Of a stretch of 64,000 nt of DNA, positions 1-8,440 are shown one piece after another. Numbering within the stretch: the first letter of the stretch is position 1; each line of letters begins with the position of its first letter. The notes below the pieces were generated by a model that saw nothing but the letters and a program-made list of their open reading frames with translations, had not been told where the DNA came from and ran no database searches. The stretch comes from Microbulbifer sp. THAF38 (GTDB taxonomy: Bacteria; Pseudomonadota; Gammaproteobacteria; Pseudomonadales; Cellvibrionaceae): positions 2,491,001 to 2,555,000 of the forward strand of contig NZ_CP045369.1 in assembly GCF_009363535.1 (NCBI RefSeq), in the 5' to 3' direction. The position numbers and the translations under genes were made by a program.

Positions 1-376
1 CTCCGGGATTGATGGCCTTAATGGAATCATAATCCAGGCCGTATTTTTTCAGGCCACCTACCTTGTAGTTTTCCAAAAGAATATCGCAACGGGCAGCCAT
101 CTGTTTGATCAGGTCCTGGCCGGCTTCCGTGGTGATATCGATGGTGACCGATTTCTTGCCGCGGTTGGCACTCAGGTAATAGGCGGCATCGGCGGTGTCA
201 TTACCCTCTGCGTCTTTGAGGTAGGGAGGGCCCCAGTGGCGGGTATCATCGCCCCGCTCAGGGCGCTCCACTTTGATCACTTCGGCGCCAAAATCGGCGA
301 AAACCTGTCCGGCCCAGGGGCCTGCGAGAATACGACTGAGATCGAGTACCTTGAGATGCGCGAGCGGTCCTGCCAT
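1..376 (-). CDS. CaiB/BaiF family CoA-transferase, N-terminal part (runs off the window)
   Basis: Class III CoA-transferases move CoA between carboxylic acids in the cytosol. Only the first 125 codons are here. They begin MAGPLAHLKVLDLSRILAGP and continue with GAEVIKVERPERGDDTRHWGPP and a YLSANRGKKS segment, the typical N-terminal fold of this family. The catalytic Asp lies beyond the window edge. The ATG at 376 is preceded by an AGGAAG ribosome site. Many proteobacteria keep a glutarate-specific member next to glutaryl-CoA dehydrogenase. A gcdH is present in this window but 11 kb away, so a role with succinyl-CoA and glutarate is a guess and the substrate is unknown. Confidence 0.85.
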   Translation of the reverse strand, partial: MAGPLAHLKVLDLSRILAGPWAGQVFADFGAEVIKVERPERGDDTRHWGPPYLKDAEGNDTADAAYYLSANRGKKSVTIDITTEAGQDLIKQMAARCDILLENYKVGGLKKYGLDYDSIKAINPG

Positions 377-518
377 AACTTCCTCGTTTCGCTAATACGG
401 GGTGCATCCCCGATAAATTTTTGCGGCAGACTAACAGATATTGCCTGGAGACGCCCAGCTTGGAAGACCAGCGAATTGGCCTTAAACTGCGGTAGCAATA
501 AAAATAAGGAGGCATAGC

Positions 519-836
519 ATGGCCGCTATAGAAGCCCAAAAATTTGAATCATTCCGTGACTTTTATCCTTTCTATCTGCAAGAACACAGCAACCTCACCT
601 GTCGACGACTGCACTTTATTGGTACCAGCCTGGTGTTTGCCACTGTGATCGCCGCGATCAGCACAGGCAATATGTTATGGTTTGCCGCTACGCCTCTCAC
701 TGGCTATGGTTTTGCCTGGATCGGGCATTTCTTTTTTGAGAACAATCGCCCGGCCACTTTTAAGTATCCCTTTTATAGCTTTATCGGGGACTTTGTGATG
801 TTTAAGGATATGCTACTGGGCCGTATTGAGCGCTGA
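519..836 (+). CDS. Mpo1-like (DUF962) small membrane protein
   Basis: This 105-residue protein belongs to the DUF962 family, whose yeast member Mpo1 is an iron-dependent dioxygenase in fatty-acid alpha-oxidation. The conserved pattern is visible: YPFYLQEHSN followed by RRLHFIG near the N-terminus, and WIGHFFFENNRPATF with IGDF toward the C-terminus. The spaced histidines are the expected metal ligands. Two or three hydrophobic segments (about residues 33-75) suggest inner-membrane anchoring. The ATG has a strong AAGGAGG site seven bases upstream. It stands alone between divergent and convergent neighbours. Enzymatic function in bacteria is not established, so the call is the family only. Confidence 0.8.
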   Translation: MAAIEAQKFESFRDFYPFYLQEHSNLTCRRLHFIGTSLVFATVIAAISTGNMLWFAATPLTGYGFAWIGHFFFENNRPATFKYPFYSFIGDFVMFKDMLLGRIER

Positions 837-842
837 GTCAGT

Positions 843-2267
843 CTATTTTTTATGCGCCGACAAGCCGTATTTTCGCAGCTTGTTGGCTACTGCAGTATGA
901 GAAATACCCAGCTCCTTGGCCAGTTCCCTGGTGGAGGATCTTCCCACCAGCAATTCACTGAGCAATGATCTCTCCAGCTGCTCCATCATCTCCTTGTAGC
1001 TCAGCCCCCTGCCCCATTCTCGCCAGGGTAAACTCGTCCGCACGGTTAAATCCGGAAGATCCTCAATCGCGATAGTGCAGACTCCTCGGCGTTTGCAACC
1101 GCCCGCGGCAGCGGTCAGGTAGTCGCGCAAACCATTAAAGTTTTGCGGCCAGTCGTGCCTTCGAATCAGGTCGAGCACCCCCGCTTCCAAAGTGGGAACC
1201 TCCTTACCGTGAAACTCCTGTCGCAAAAGTGTTTCAGCAAAACGCGGCAGCGCCGGGCGCATATTGCGCAAAGGCGGTAACATCAAGGAGAGCGCACTAA
1301 AGCGCTGGGCCAGGGCCGGCACCAATGATTTGGGCTCGATACAGGTGGCTACCAAGCGAATTGAAGGGGGCAGACTGTGCAAGCGGCGGGCGAGAGTCAG
1401 CTGGGCTTCATCGTCCAACTGGTGCAGATCTTCAAGAATCAGGGTTCCGGTTGAACGCAAATGCCTGGGGAATTCCATTCTGCCGTCTTGGGGCACAAAG
1501 CGGTGGCAGTCTGCACGAGCGGCTGCGGGAGATAAATAATGTACCGCACAGGCAAAGGTCGTTTTGCCCGTTCCCGCTTCACCATAAATAAGCAATGGAG
1601 AATCCAATTCGGAAAGATCCTGCAGCTGCAGGCAACTTTCGCGGCGCAAATCAAAATCCCATAGAGCCACCGGGCGCGGGAGACCCGCAGCAAACTCACT
1701 TTTCTCTGATGGCTGCATTCGCAGCACGGCACCGGCCAAAGAGTCCACATCGCCGGTGTTATCCAGGGCGATGGGTGACCAGTCCACACGAAAATTTTGC
1801 CCTCGCACCACAACGGGGAGCCCAAAACGCGGCACCGCAAAATCTCTCAGTAACTCGGCCACTTGCATCAGGGGCAGAAAACGCTGTAACTGCAACCCCG
1901 GTACCCGGTCCAAACTGACCCCAAAGGCGCGCGCGGCGGCGACATTGGCGGCAATAACCCGGCCCGCGCGGTCCACACTGAGCACCGGGTCGGTAACATG
2001 CTGCAGCAGGGTGTCCAACTCAAAATATCTCCTCTCCAAAGGTAACAGGGAGATACGCCTGACCCTTTGGACGCCGGGAACACGATAGAGTGACTTCTCA
2101 ATAGCTTGGTACTGGGCGGTGAGCATACCCGGCGCCAACAGGTAGACTTTGTCCCCGCTGTCCCCCCCCAGCTCCCCGGAGGTTACGTTAATCCGATATT
2201 CGCCGAATATCTGCATAATTTCATGCAGAATGCCGACACGATTAGCGCAGGTTATCTCGACTCTCAC
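843..2267 (-). CDS. TyrR/PhhR-type transcriptional regulator
   Basis: This is a regulator of aromatic amino-acid metabolism, divergent from phhA. With a GTG start at 2267 it has 474 residues: an ACT domain (about 1-75, opening VRVEITCANRVGIL like E. coli TyrR), a PAS-like domain (about 80-180), an AAA+ sigma54-interaction-like domain with Walker A GEAGTGKT near 229-236 and ILEDLHQL as a Walker B variant, and a C-terminal Fis-type helix-turn-helix (STRELAKELGISHTAVANKL). The GAFTGA loop needed to activate sigma54 is absent, as in E. coli TyrR, so it probably works with sigma70. A longer frame from an ATG at 2327 exists, but it would place the perfect TyrR box (2277-2294) inside the coding region. 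The GTG start has an AGGTG just upstream and fits the family N-terminus. Confidence 0.88.
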   Translation of the reverse strand: MRVEITCANRVGILHEIMQIFGEYRINVTSGELGGDSGDKVYLLAPGMLTAQYQAIEKSLYRVPGVQRVRRISLLPLERRYFELDTLLQHVTDPVLSVDRAGRVIAANVAAARAFGVSLDRVPGLQLQRFLPLMQVAELLRDFAVPRFGLPVVVRGQNFRVDWSPIALDNTGDVDSLAGAVLRMQPSEKSEFAAGLPRPVALWDFDLRRESCLQLQDLSELDSPLLIYGEAGTGKTTFACAVHYLSPAAARADCHRFVPQDGRMEFPRHLRSTGTLILEDLHQLDDEAQLTLARRLHSLPPSIRLVATCIEPKSLVPALAQRFSALSLMLPPLRNMRPALPRFAETLLRQEFHGKEVPTLEAGVLDLIRRHDWPQNFNGLRDYLTAAAGGCKRRGVCTIAIEDLPDLTVRTSLPWREWGRGLSYKEMMEQLERSLLSELLVGRSSTRELAKELGISHTAVANKLRKYGLSAHKK

Positions 2268-2276
2268 CGGCACACC

Positions 2277-2294
2277 TGTAAAGTTTTCTTTACA
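2277..2294. promoter_or_regulatory. Perfect TyrR box
   Basis: The sequence TGTAAA-N6-TTTACA matches the E. coli TyrR box consensus exactly. It sits 10 bases upstream of the preferred GTG start of the TyrR-type regulator and 170 bases upstream of phhA. From its position it should mediate autorepression of the regulator. At a distance it could also activate phhA. No second box was found in the intergenic region. Confidence 0.75.
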
Positions 2295-2463
2295 AAAAGT
2301 GTAAGAGGTTTGTAGCGAAGGACGCAATACTTCCCTGTTAAGACTCCCCTAATGGCGGGCCCCTGGCTAAAAATAAGGGAGACACATAACAACAAGGATT
2401 CAGCGGCAGGGCCGAAAGCCTCCGATATACCGGGGGGGTTGGCGGGCCGCAGGAGACAAAACC

Positions 2464-3270
2464 ATGAAAAAAGAAGCAGCCAAGAAGAGCACCCAGTACG
2501 TCGCCCGTGAGCCCAATGCTGAGGGCTTTATCGAGTACACAGAGCTGGAACACCAAACCTGGCAGCGCCTAATTGAGCGCCAGCTGGACGTGTTGCCCGG
2601 CCGTGCCTGTGATGAGTATATGCATGGCCTCGAGCTGCTAGACCTGCCCCGCGATCGCATCCCACAGCTTGAGGAAATCTCCTCGGTACTGCGCCGGGAA
2701 ACCGGCTGGGAAGTGGCGCGAGTACCGGCGTTAATCGGCTTTGAAACCTTTTTTGGCCTGCTCGCCGATCGCAAATTCCCGGTTGCCACCTTTATTCGCA
2801 CCCCAGAGGAGTTCGATTACCTGCAGGAGCCGGATATCTTCCACGAAATTTTTGGTCACTGCGCCATGCTGACCAACCCGGCCTTCGCCAATTTTACCGA
2901 GAAATACGGCCAATTGGGCCTAAAAGCCTCCCCTGAAGAGCGCGCTTATTTGGCGAGACTCTATTGGTTCACCGTGGAGTTTGGCCTGCTCAATACCGGG
3001 GACGGCCTGCGTATTTATGGCGGCGGTATTCTTTCCTCCCCGAAGGAAACCCTCTACGCACTCAGTCATGAACCTGAGCGCTACGACTTCAGTGCCATCG
3101 ACGCGCTGCGTACGCCCTATCGAATTGATATCGTGCAGCCTGTTTACTATGTGTTGAGCGACTTGCAGCAGCTGCAGGAACTCACCGAAATAGACCTGAT
3201 GGCCAAGGTACGTGAGGCAATCGAACTGGGCCTTTTCGAGCCCCGCTTCCCACCGAAGAACGCCGCCTAA
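2464..3270 (+). CDS. phhA: Phenylalanine-4-hydroxylase
   Basis: It converts phenylalanine to tyrosine using tetrahydropterin, O2 and non-heme iron in the cytosol, the first step of phenylalanine catabolism. The 268-residue length is normal for the bacterial single-domain enzyme, which lacks the regulatory domain of the animal protein. The iron ligands are visible as H127 and H132 in FHEIFGHCAML and E172 in WFTVEFGLL. The start has an AGGAGA site eight bases upstream. Divergence from a TyrR-type regulator supports aromatic-responsive control, as in Pseudomonas phhR-phhA. The usual partner phhB (pterin carbinolamine dehydratase) is not in this window. Confidence 0.95.
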   Translation: MKKEAAKKSTQYVAREPNAEGFIEYTELEHQTWQRLIERQLDVLPGRACDEYMHGLELLDLPRDRIPQLEEISSVLRRETGWEVARVPALIGFETFFGLLADRKFPVATFIRTPEEFDYLQEPDIFHEIFGHCAMLTNPAFANFTEKYGQLGLKASPEERAYLARLYWFTVEFGLLNTGDGLRIYGGGILSSPKETLYALSHEPERYDFSAIDALRTPYRIDIVQPVYYVLSDLQQLQELTEIDLMAKVREAIELGLFEPRFPPKNAA

Positions 3271-3279
3271 ACCGTAACT

Positions 3280-3304
3280 GCCGGGTGCTGCCGCAGCACC
3301 CGGC
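3280..3304 (+). terminator. Hairpin terminator after phhA
   Basis: An 11-bp perfect stem (GCCGGGTGCTG pairing with CAGCACCCGGC) with a three-base loop begins nine bases after the phhA stop. It is followed by a C/T-rich run instead of a pure T tract, so termination is likely but may be inefficient. The rest of 3305-3581 holds no gene I can support. It must carry the promoter of the Lrp-type regulator. Confidence 0.6.
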
Positions 3305-3581
3305 CCTCTCTCCTGCCCACTTTTAAAATCCCAACTGAGCATCCGCCCACCCCACCCATTTGCACAAACTGCTCTCATCGACGTTGCACTTGGGGAAAAT
3401 TCCACTACCGGCGCAATTCCCCTGAGCCTATCGTTACGTCAGGTGGAAAAGGAAGAGGCAAACTACCTGCCAGCCTTCCAGCCACCCAGAACATCCAACC
3501 ACCGCCAGGGCAAAGCCAGTGAGGGCATGAATTTCAACGCAGGGAAACAAGGCCCTAGGTTACGGGGAGCGCTGTAGCACT

Positions 3582-4058
3582 ATGTCCTCACTTGACGCGA
3601 TTGATAGACACCTGCTCGCTATTCTGCAATCGGACGTCAGCCTTTCTATTGAGGAGCTGGCGGAGCGTGTGGGACTCACTAAAACCCCCTGCTGGCGCCG
3701 GGTGCAGAAGCTGGAGAAAAGCGGCATCATCCGCCGCAAAGTCGCCCTGCTCAATGCGGAAATTCTGGGGCTGCCGGTTTCGGTTTTCGCCCAGGTAAAA
3801 ACGGATCAGCACACCCCAGAATGGGCTGAAGCCTTCTCCAAACATGTGGAGCAGCTGCCGGAAGTGGTGGACTGCTACCGCATGGCCGGGGACTACGACT
3901 ACTTGCTACGGGTGGTGGTGAGCGATATTTCTGCCTACGACCGCTTTTACAAGGAATTGATCAGGCACGTAGGCATTAGCGATATTATTTCGAATTTCGC
4001 CCTGGAGCAGATCAAAAGCACCACTGAACTGCCCATCCCCACAGAGAACCCGGAGTGA
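3582..4058 (+). CDS. Lrp/AsnC family transcriptional regulator
   Basis: This 158-residue protein has the standard Lrp layout: an N-terminal winged helix (LSIEELAERVGLTKTPCWRR as recognition region, residues about 20-40) and a C-terminal RAM/ACT effector domain (VVDCYRMAGDYDYLLRVVV, about 93-112). Such proteins sense amino acids and form octamers or dimers on DNA. It lies downstream of phhA in the same direction but separated by a terminator hairpin, so it is probably its own unit. A role in amino-acid catabolism is suggested by context only. The specific ligand is unknown. Confidence 0.9.
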   Translation: MSSLDAIDRHLLAILQSDVSLSIEELAERVGLTKTPCWRRVQKLEKSGIIRRKVALLNAEILGLPVSVFAQVKTDQHTPEWAEAFSKHVEQLPEVVDCYRMAGDYDYLLRVVVSDISAYDRFYKELIRHVGISDIISNFALEQIKSTTELPIPTENPE

Positions 4059-4124
4059 TAAAGGTTTAGCTGTCCGTCCATCTGTGGATAATGATGAGAT
4101 CTCGCTCACTTTCAAGGATGACCT

Positions 4125-5294
4125 GTGGCGGACAGCTCTCTCTTCCAATCTTTCTTTCTTATTTTTAGTGGCGCCGCGATAGTCGCCACGCTGGCGCTCT
4201 TCGGCCGCCAACCCCTACTGGTTGCCTATATCGCACTAGGTGTGCTGCTGGGACCATCCGGGTTTGCGGTCATCGACAACCTGCGCCTGCTCTCCGATAT
4301 GTCCAATGTGGGCATCATTTTCCTGCTGTTCCTGCTGGGGCTCGATATGCAGCCCCAAGCGCTGGTCTCGGTTCTGCGCAAGGCCACTTTTGTCGGCATT
4401 ATCAGTTGCGCCATATTCCTGGGTATCGGATTTTCCATTGGCCAACTGTTTGGCTTTACCACCATGGAAAGCTGGGTGATCGGCATGGCCCTGATGTTCT
4501 CCAGTACCATTATCGGCATCAAGCTGTTACCCACTACGGTGCTACACCACAAAAAGCTGGGGGAATTGATGGTGGGCCTGTTACTGTTTCAGGATTTTGT
4601 CGCCATCGTCTGCCTGATGATTTTGCTCAGTGACAGCAGTGGGGATATGCACCTGGGGCAAGTGGCTCTGTCTTTCGGAGCCCTGCCCTTATTAGTGGCG
4701 TTTGCCTGGGTAGTAGTGAAATACCTGCTGCTGCCGCTGTTCAGCCGCTTCGATCGCTTCCATGAATATGTATTTCTGATGGCACTGGGTTGGTGTATGG
4801 GCATGGCGGAATTGGCCGAGACGCTGGGGTTGTCGCGGGAAATCGGCGCCTTTATCGCCGGTATCACGCTCGCCGCCAGCCGAATTTCGCAGTACATAGC
4901 CCTCAATCTGAAACCCCTGCGGGACTTCTTTTTGATCCTGTTTTTTTTCAGCCTGGGCGCCCAGTTCAAACTGTCGATGCTACCGGAAGTCCTGATCCCG
5001 GCACTGGTAACCGCTGCCGTGGTATTGCTGGCTAAACCGGTGGTATTCCGCTACCTGCTCGGTAGCCACAGCGAGCTCAAGATATTGGCCTGGGATATCG
5101 GCTTTCGCCTGGGGCAAATCAGTGAATTCTCCCTGCTGATCGCCCTACTCGCCTTCAGCCAGAATCTCATCGGCAGCGAAGCCTCGCACCTGATACAGGC
5201 CACCGCCATTCTGACCTTCCTGGTGTCCTCTTATATCGTGGTGATGAATTTCCCCAACCCCATCGCCACCAAGGACGAACTGCGCAGGGATTAA
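4125..5294 (+). CDS. CPA2-family monovalent cation:proton antiporter (KefB-like membrane domain only)
   Basis: A 389-residue inner-membrane protein with about 12 hydrophobic segments of the Na+/H+ exchanger fold. Family signatures are LVAYIALGVLLGPSGF near residues 28-43, GIIFLLFLLGLDMQP (about 62-76), LMFSSTIIGIKLLP and IGAFIAGITLAAS. It ends soon after the last membrane segment, so the C-terminal TrkA-N/RCK domain that regulates KefB and KefC is absent. It may instead be an ungated antiporter. The start is GTG with AAGGATG upstream. Its stop overlaps the stop of the convergent RND pump gene by four bases. The transported ion cannot be read from the sequence. Confidence 0.85.
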   Translation: MADSSLFQSFFLIFSGAAIVATLALFGRQPLLVAYIALGVLLGPSGFAVIDNLRLLSDMSNVGIIFLLFLLGLDMQPQALVSVLRKATFVGIISCAIFLGIGFSIGQLFGFTTMESWVIGMALMFSSTIIGIKLLPTTVLHHKKLGELMVGLLLFQDFVAIVCLMILLSDSSGDMHLGQVALSFGALPLLVAFAWVVVKYLLLPLFSRFDRFHEYVFLMALGWCMGMAELAETLGLSREIGAFIAGITLAASRISQYIALNLKPLRDFFLILFFFSLGAQFKLSMLPEVLIPALVTAAVVLLAKPVVFRYLLGSHSELKILAWDIGFRLGQISEFSLLIALLAFSQNLIGSEASHLIQATAILTFLVSSYIVVMNFPNPIATKDELRRD

Positions 5295-8200
5295 ACCTGC
5301 GCAGGCCTGAGGAGGGATTTCACCACGGCTTTCGCCCGCTCCAGCAAATCGGGAATATCTTTGCCAAGCATCAGGTACAGGCAAGGCACCAACAACAGCG
5401 AGATAGCCGTGGCCGCGAGGATGCCGTAGCCGAGGGAAATCGCCATCGGGATCATAAAGCGCGCCTGCACCGAGGTTTCAAAAATCATCGGCATCAGGCC
5501 ACAGAAAGTGGTGACCGTGGTCAGCACAATCGGGCGGAAGCGGCGCGCCGCCGCGTTCTTGATCGCCGTTTCCAGGTCGGTACCCTCGTTACGCAAGCGA
5601 TTGCTGTATTCGATCATCACCAGAGTATCGTTAATAACCACCCCAGCGAGTGCTACCATGCCCAGCAGGCTAACCATGCTGAGGCCGTAACCCATACCCA
5701 GGTGGCCGAGTAATGCACCGATCACGCCGAAGGGAATGGCAATCATCACGATCAGCGGCTGTATATAACTCTTCAGCGGAATCGCCAGCAGCAGATAGAG
5801 CACCGCCATAGCCAGCATAAAAGTCATGCCCAGTGAGGCGAGCCCCTCCCTTTCATCCGCCTGACGCCCTTCATAGGAAACCCCGAGACCGGGAAATTCG
5901 GCTTTTAATTGCGGCATCACACTGAGATTGAGCTCGTTGATCACCAGGGCGGCCTGATCGCTGGGTTCCACATTGGCGGTAACCGTGGTCACCCGGCGCC
6001 CCTCGCGGCGATTGATCTTGGCATAGGCGCGCCCCTGGTCGATCTCGACAAGGTCAAGGAGCGGCAGCCACTGGCCGTTGCCGGCGCGAATCATCATATT
6101 GTGTACATCGTCCATCGTCACTCGCTCACTCTCCGGCAGGCGCACCATCACCTTCACCTGGTCACGCCCGCGCTGTTGGCGCAGCGCTTCGGCACCGTAG
6201 AGAGAAGCCCGCAGTTGACGACCGATGTCCTCGGCGGAAACGCCCAGGCTTTTGGCGGTTTCTGTGAGGGTTAAATCGAGCTGGGTTTTGCCGAGCGAAA
6301 TACCCGCGTCGATATCGCTCACATTGGGGAATTTCTCCAACTCACTGGCCAGGCGCAACGCGGCCTGTTCCAGTGTGTCCGTATCGGTATGACGCAGCTC
6401 CACCGTCAAGGAGGAACCGGCGCCGGGCCCGCCGCGATCAGACGCCGTAATAGCACTGAGAGAACCGGCTATAGGCCCAACCTCTTTTCGCCACTCACGT
6501 ACAAACTCCCCGGTGGAAAAGCTGCGCTGATCCGCCGCAACAAAATAGGCATCCACCTGAATCGCATCGTCCCCAATCATCCCTCGACTGCCGAGGAAAA
6601 CCCGATCCCGGTCGTATTGTTCGAGCACTCTATCGGCCGCATCAATAATCTGCGCCCTGGCTTTCTCCAACTGTTGTTGAGGGGTACCGGTGGGGAAAGT
6701 CACCGCAAAACGGCCTGAATCCCGCTCCACTCGCGGCATCAGGGTAAAGCCCATGCGCCCACTGGCCGCATAGCCCCCCATCACCAGCAAAATAGCAATG
6801 GCGACGGCAATCGTGCTGTAGCGGTGCGCCACACAGAAATCCAAAAAGGGCCGGAAGCGTCGTTGTACGAAGCGATCCAAGCCGCGTGCCAGCAATTTTT
6901 GCCGGGCGGCAAACCGGCGGGCCCGCCGGCTCTTGTAACCCCGGCGGGAATGAGCCAGGTGCGCCGGTAAAATAAACAGTGCCTCGACCCAGGAAATAAT
7001 AAATACCGAACCCACTACAAAAGGAATAACGCCGAAGATCTTGCCCATAAAGCCGGGCAATTCCATCAGGGGAATAAAGGCGACGATATTGGTGAGGATG
7101 GCAAAGGTGAGCGGCACCGCCACCTGGCGCGCACCGGCAATAGCGGCTTCTAAATTGCTGTAACCCTTCTGCCGCCACTCGTGAATATTTTCCCCGGCGA
7201 TAATCGCATCATCCACCACTATGCCCAGGGCGATGATAAAGGCGAACATACTCACCATGCTGATAGAGATATCCAAGCCGGGCAGGAACAGCAGCGAACC
7301 GAGAAAACTGGTGGGAATTCCCAGCGTCACCCAAAATGCCAGGCGCAATTCCAGGAAGGCGCCAAGCACCACAAACACCAGCAGCAGGCCGATAAATCCG
7401 TTTTTCAACAACAGAGAGAGACGCTCTTTAAATATTTCCGAGTCGTCATCTCGAATTGTGAGAGTCACCCCCGGTGGCAGGCTGGTTCTGACCTCATCGA
7501 TCACTTCCCGCGCCGCCTCACTGACACTCATGGGCGTCTGCTCACCCACGCGGTAAATTTTAATGCTGACGGCAGGCTCCCCGTTAAACACCATATTGCG
7601 CGCCTCGTCCTCGAGGGCATCGCTGATATTGGAGATATCACGCAGATAGACCGGGCCACCACCACTGCCGCGGGTTACCACCACATTGCCAAACTCGCGC
7701 GCCCAATCACGCCGCTCGGTAACCCGCACTAGGATTTCGCCGGCATTGGATTTAACACTGCCGGAGGGAATATCCACCGCCGCGTTTTTTACCACCTGGG
7801 CCACTTCCAACAGGGTGAGACCATAGCGCCGCAAATCATCGCGGCGTATCTCAACGGCCACTTCCAGATCGCGAACGCCCTGGGCTTCCAGCTGGGTAAT
7901 ACCGCTGTGCGCCTCCAGCTTGTCGTAAACCTGCATGGCCAGGGCGCGCAAACTGCGATCGTCCAGATTACCGTGCAGAACAAGATCCAGTACATCGCGC
8001 TTGCGCTCGGCCAGACTTACCTGCGGACGTTCGATATCACCGGGGAAGGTGGTCACTGAATCGATGGCTTGCTGAATGTTTTGAAAGACCAGATTGGCAT
8101 CCGCATCGCCCTCCAACTCCAGAATCAGGGAAGCGCTGCCCTCATTGGCCGCACCACGCATTTCCTTGATACCCACAATGCCCTGAACTGCCTGCTCGGC

Positions 8201-8440
8201 AGCCACCAGCACGCCGCGTTCCACCTCTTCCGGACTGGCGCCAGGATAGGAGATGGAAACGGTCACCATATCCAAGCTGAATTCCGGAAAGACCTCTTTC
8301 TTCACCACCAGGGAAAAAATGAGTCCGCCCACAATCAGGACCAGCATCAACAGGTTGGCGGTTACATGGTTGCGTGCCATCCAGGCAATAGCACCTCTGC
8401 GGGTATCTATGCCCTCATCAGCTCTTTTGCGCTCAGTCAT
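5291..8440 (-). CDS. RND efflux pump, inner-membrane permease
   Basis: Proton-driven export of hydrophobic compounds from inner membrane or periplasm. With the ATG at 8440 the protein has 1049 residues and the normal 12-helix AcrB-like layout: a first helix (VTANLLMLVLIVGGLIFSLV), a large periplasmic loop, the central TM4 motif ALGIVVDDAIIAGENI with the paired Asp of the proton relay, and a second half with GVVINDTLVMIEYSNR. The longer frame from 8545 lies inside the adaptor gene. The ATG at 8440 overlaps the adaptor stop by eight bases, indicating translational coupling. The sequence belongs to the HAE family with broad substrates; what it exports is not known. No regulator gene is adjacent. 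Confidence 0.92.
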   Translation of the reverse strand: MTERKRADEGIDTRRGAIAWMARNHVTANLLMLVLIVGGLIFSLVVKKEVFPEFSLDMVTVSISYPGASPEEVERGVLVAAEQAVQGIVGIKEMRGAANEGSASLILELEGDADANLVFQNIQQAIDSVTTFPGDIERPQVSLAERKRDVLDLVLHGNLDDRSLRALAMQVYDKLEAHSGITQLEAQGVRDLEVAVEIRRDDLRRYGLTLLEVAQVVKNAAVDIPSGSVKSNAGEILVRVTERRDWAREFGNVVVTRGSGGGPVYLRDISNISDALEDEARNMVFNGEPAVSIKIYRVGEQTPMSVSEAAREVIDEVRTSLPPGVTLTIRDDDSEIFKERLSLLLKNGFIGLLLVFVVLGAFLELRLAFWVTLGIPTSFLGSLLFLPGLDISISMVSMFAFIIALGIVVDDAIIAGENIHEWRQKGYSNLEAAIAGARQVAVPLTFAILTNIVAFIPLMELPGFMGKIFGVIPFVVGSVFIISWVEALFILPAHLAHSRRGYKSRRARRFAARQKLLARGLDRFVQRRFRPFLDFCVAHRYSTIAVAIAILLVMGGYAASGRMGFTLMPRVERDSGRFAVTFPTGTPQQQLEKARAQIIDAADRVLEQYDRDRVFLGSRGMIGDDAIQVDAYFVAADQRSFSTGEFVREWRKEVGPIAGSLSAITASDRGGPGAGSSLTVELRHTDTDTLEQAALRLASELEKFPNVSDIDAGISLGKTQLDLTLTETAKSLGVSAEDIGRQLRASLYGAEALRQQRGRDQVKVMVRLPESERVTMDDVHNMMIRAGNGQWLPLLDLVEIDQGRAYAKINRREGRRVTTVTANVEPSDQAALVINELNLSVMPQLKAEFPGLGVSYEGRQADEREGLASLGMTFMLAMAVLYLLLAIPLKSYIQPLIVMIAIPFGVIGALLGHLGMGYGLSMVSLLGMVALAGVVINDTLVMIEYSNRLRNEGTDLETAIKNAAARRFRPIVLTTVTTFCGLMPMIFETSVQARFMIPMAISLGYGILAATAISLLLVPCLYLMLGKDIPDLLERAKAVVKSLLRPAQV

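Noticed and set aside
2328..2463. Sigma54 promoter for phhA
   Set aside because: No TGGC-N8-TTGC-like pair at the right spacing was found, and the TyrR-type regulator lacks GAFTGA.
4083..4091. Perfect DnaA-box match (TGTGGATAA), with another at 50789-50797
   Set aside because: Each is isolated, with no cluster, AT-rich unwinding element or dnaA/dnaN genes nearby, so an origin is not supported.
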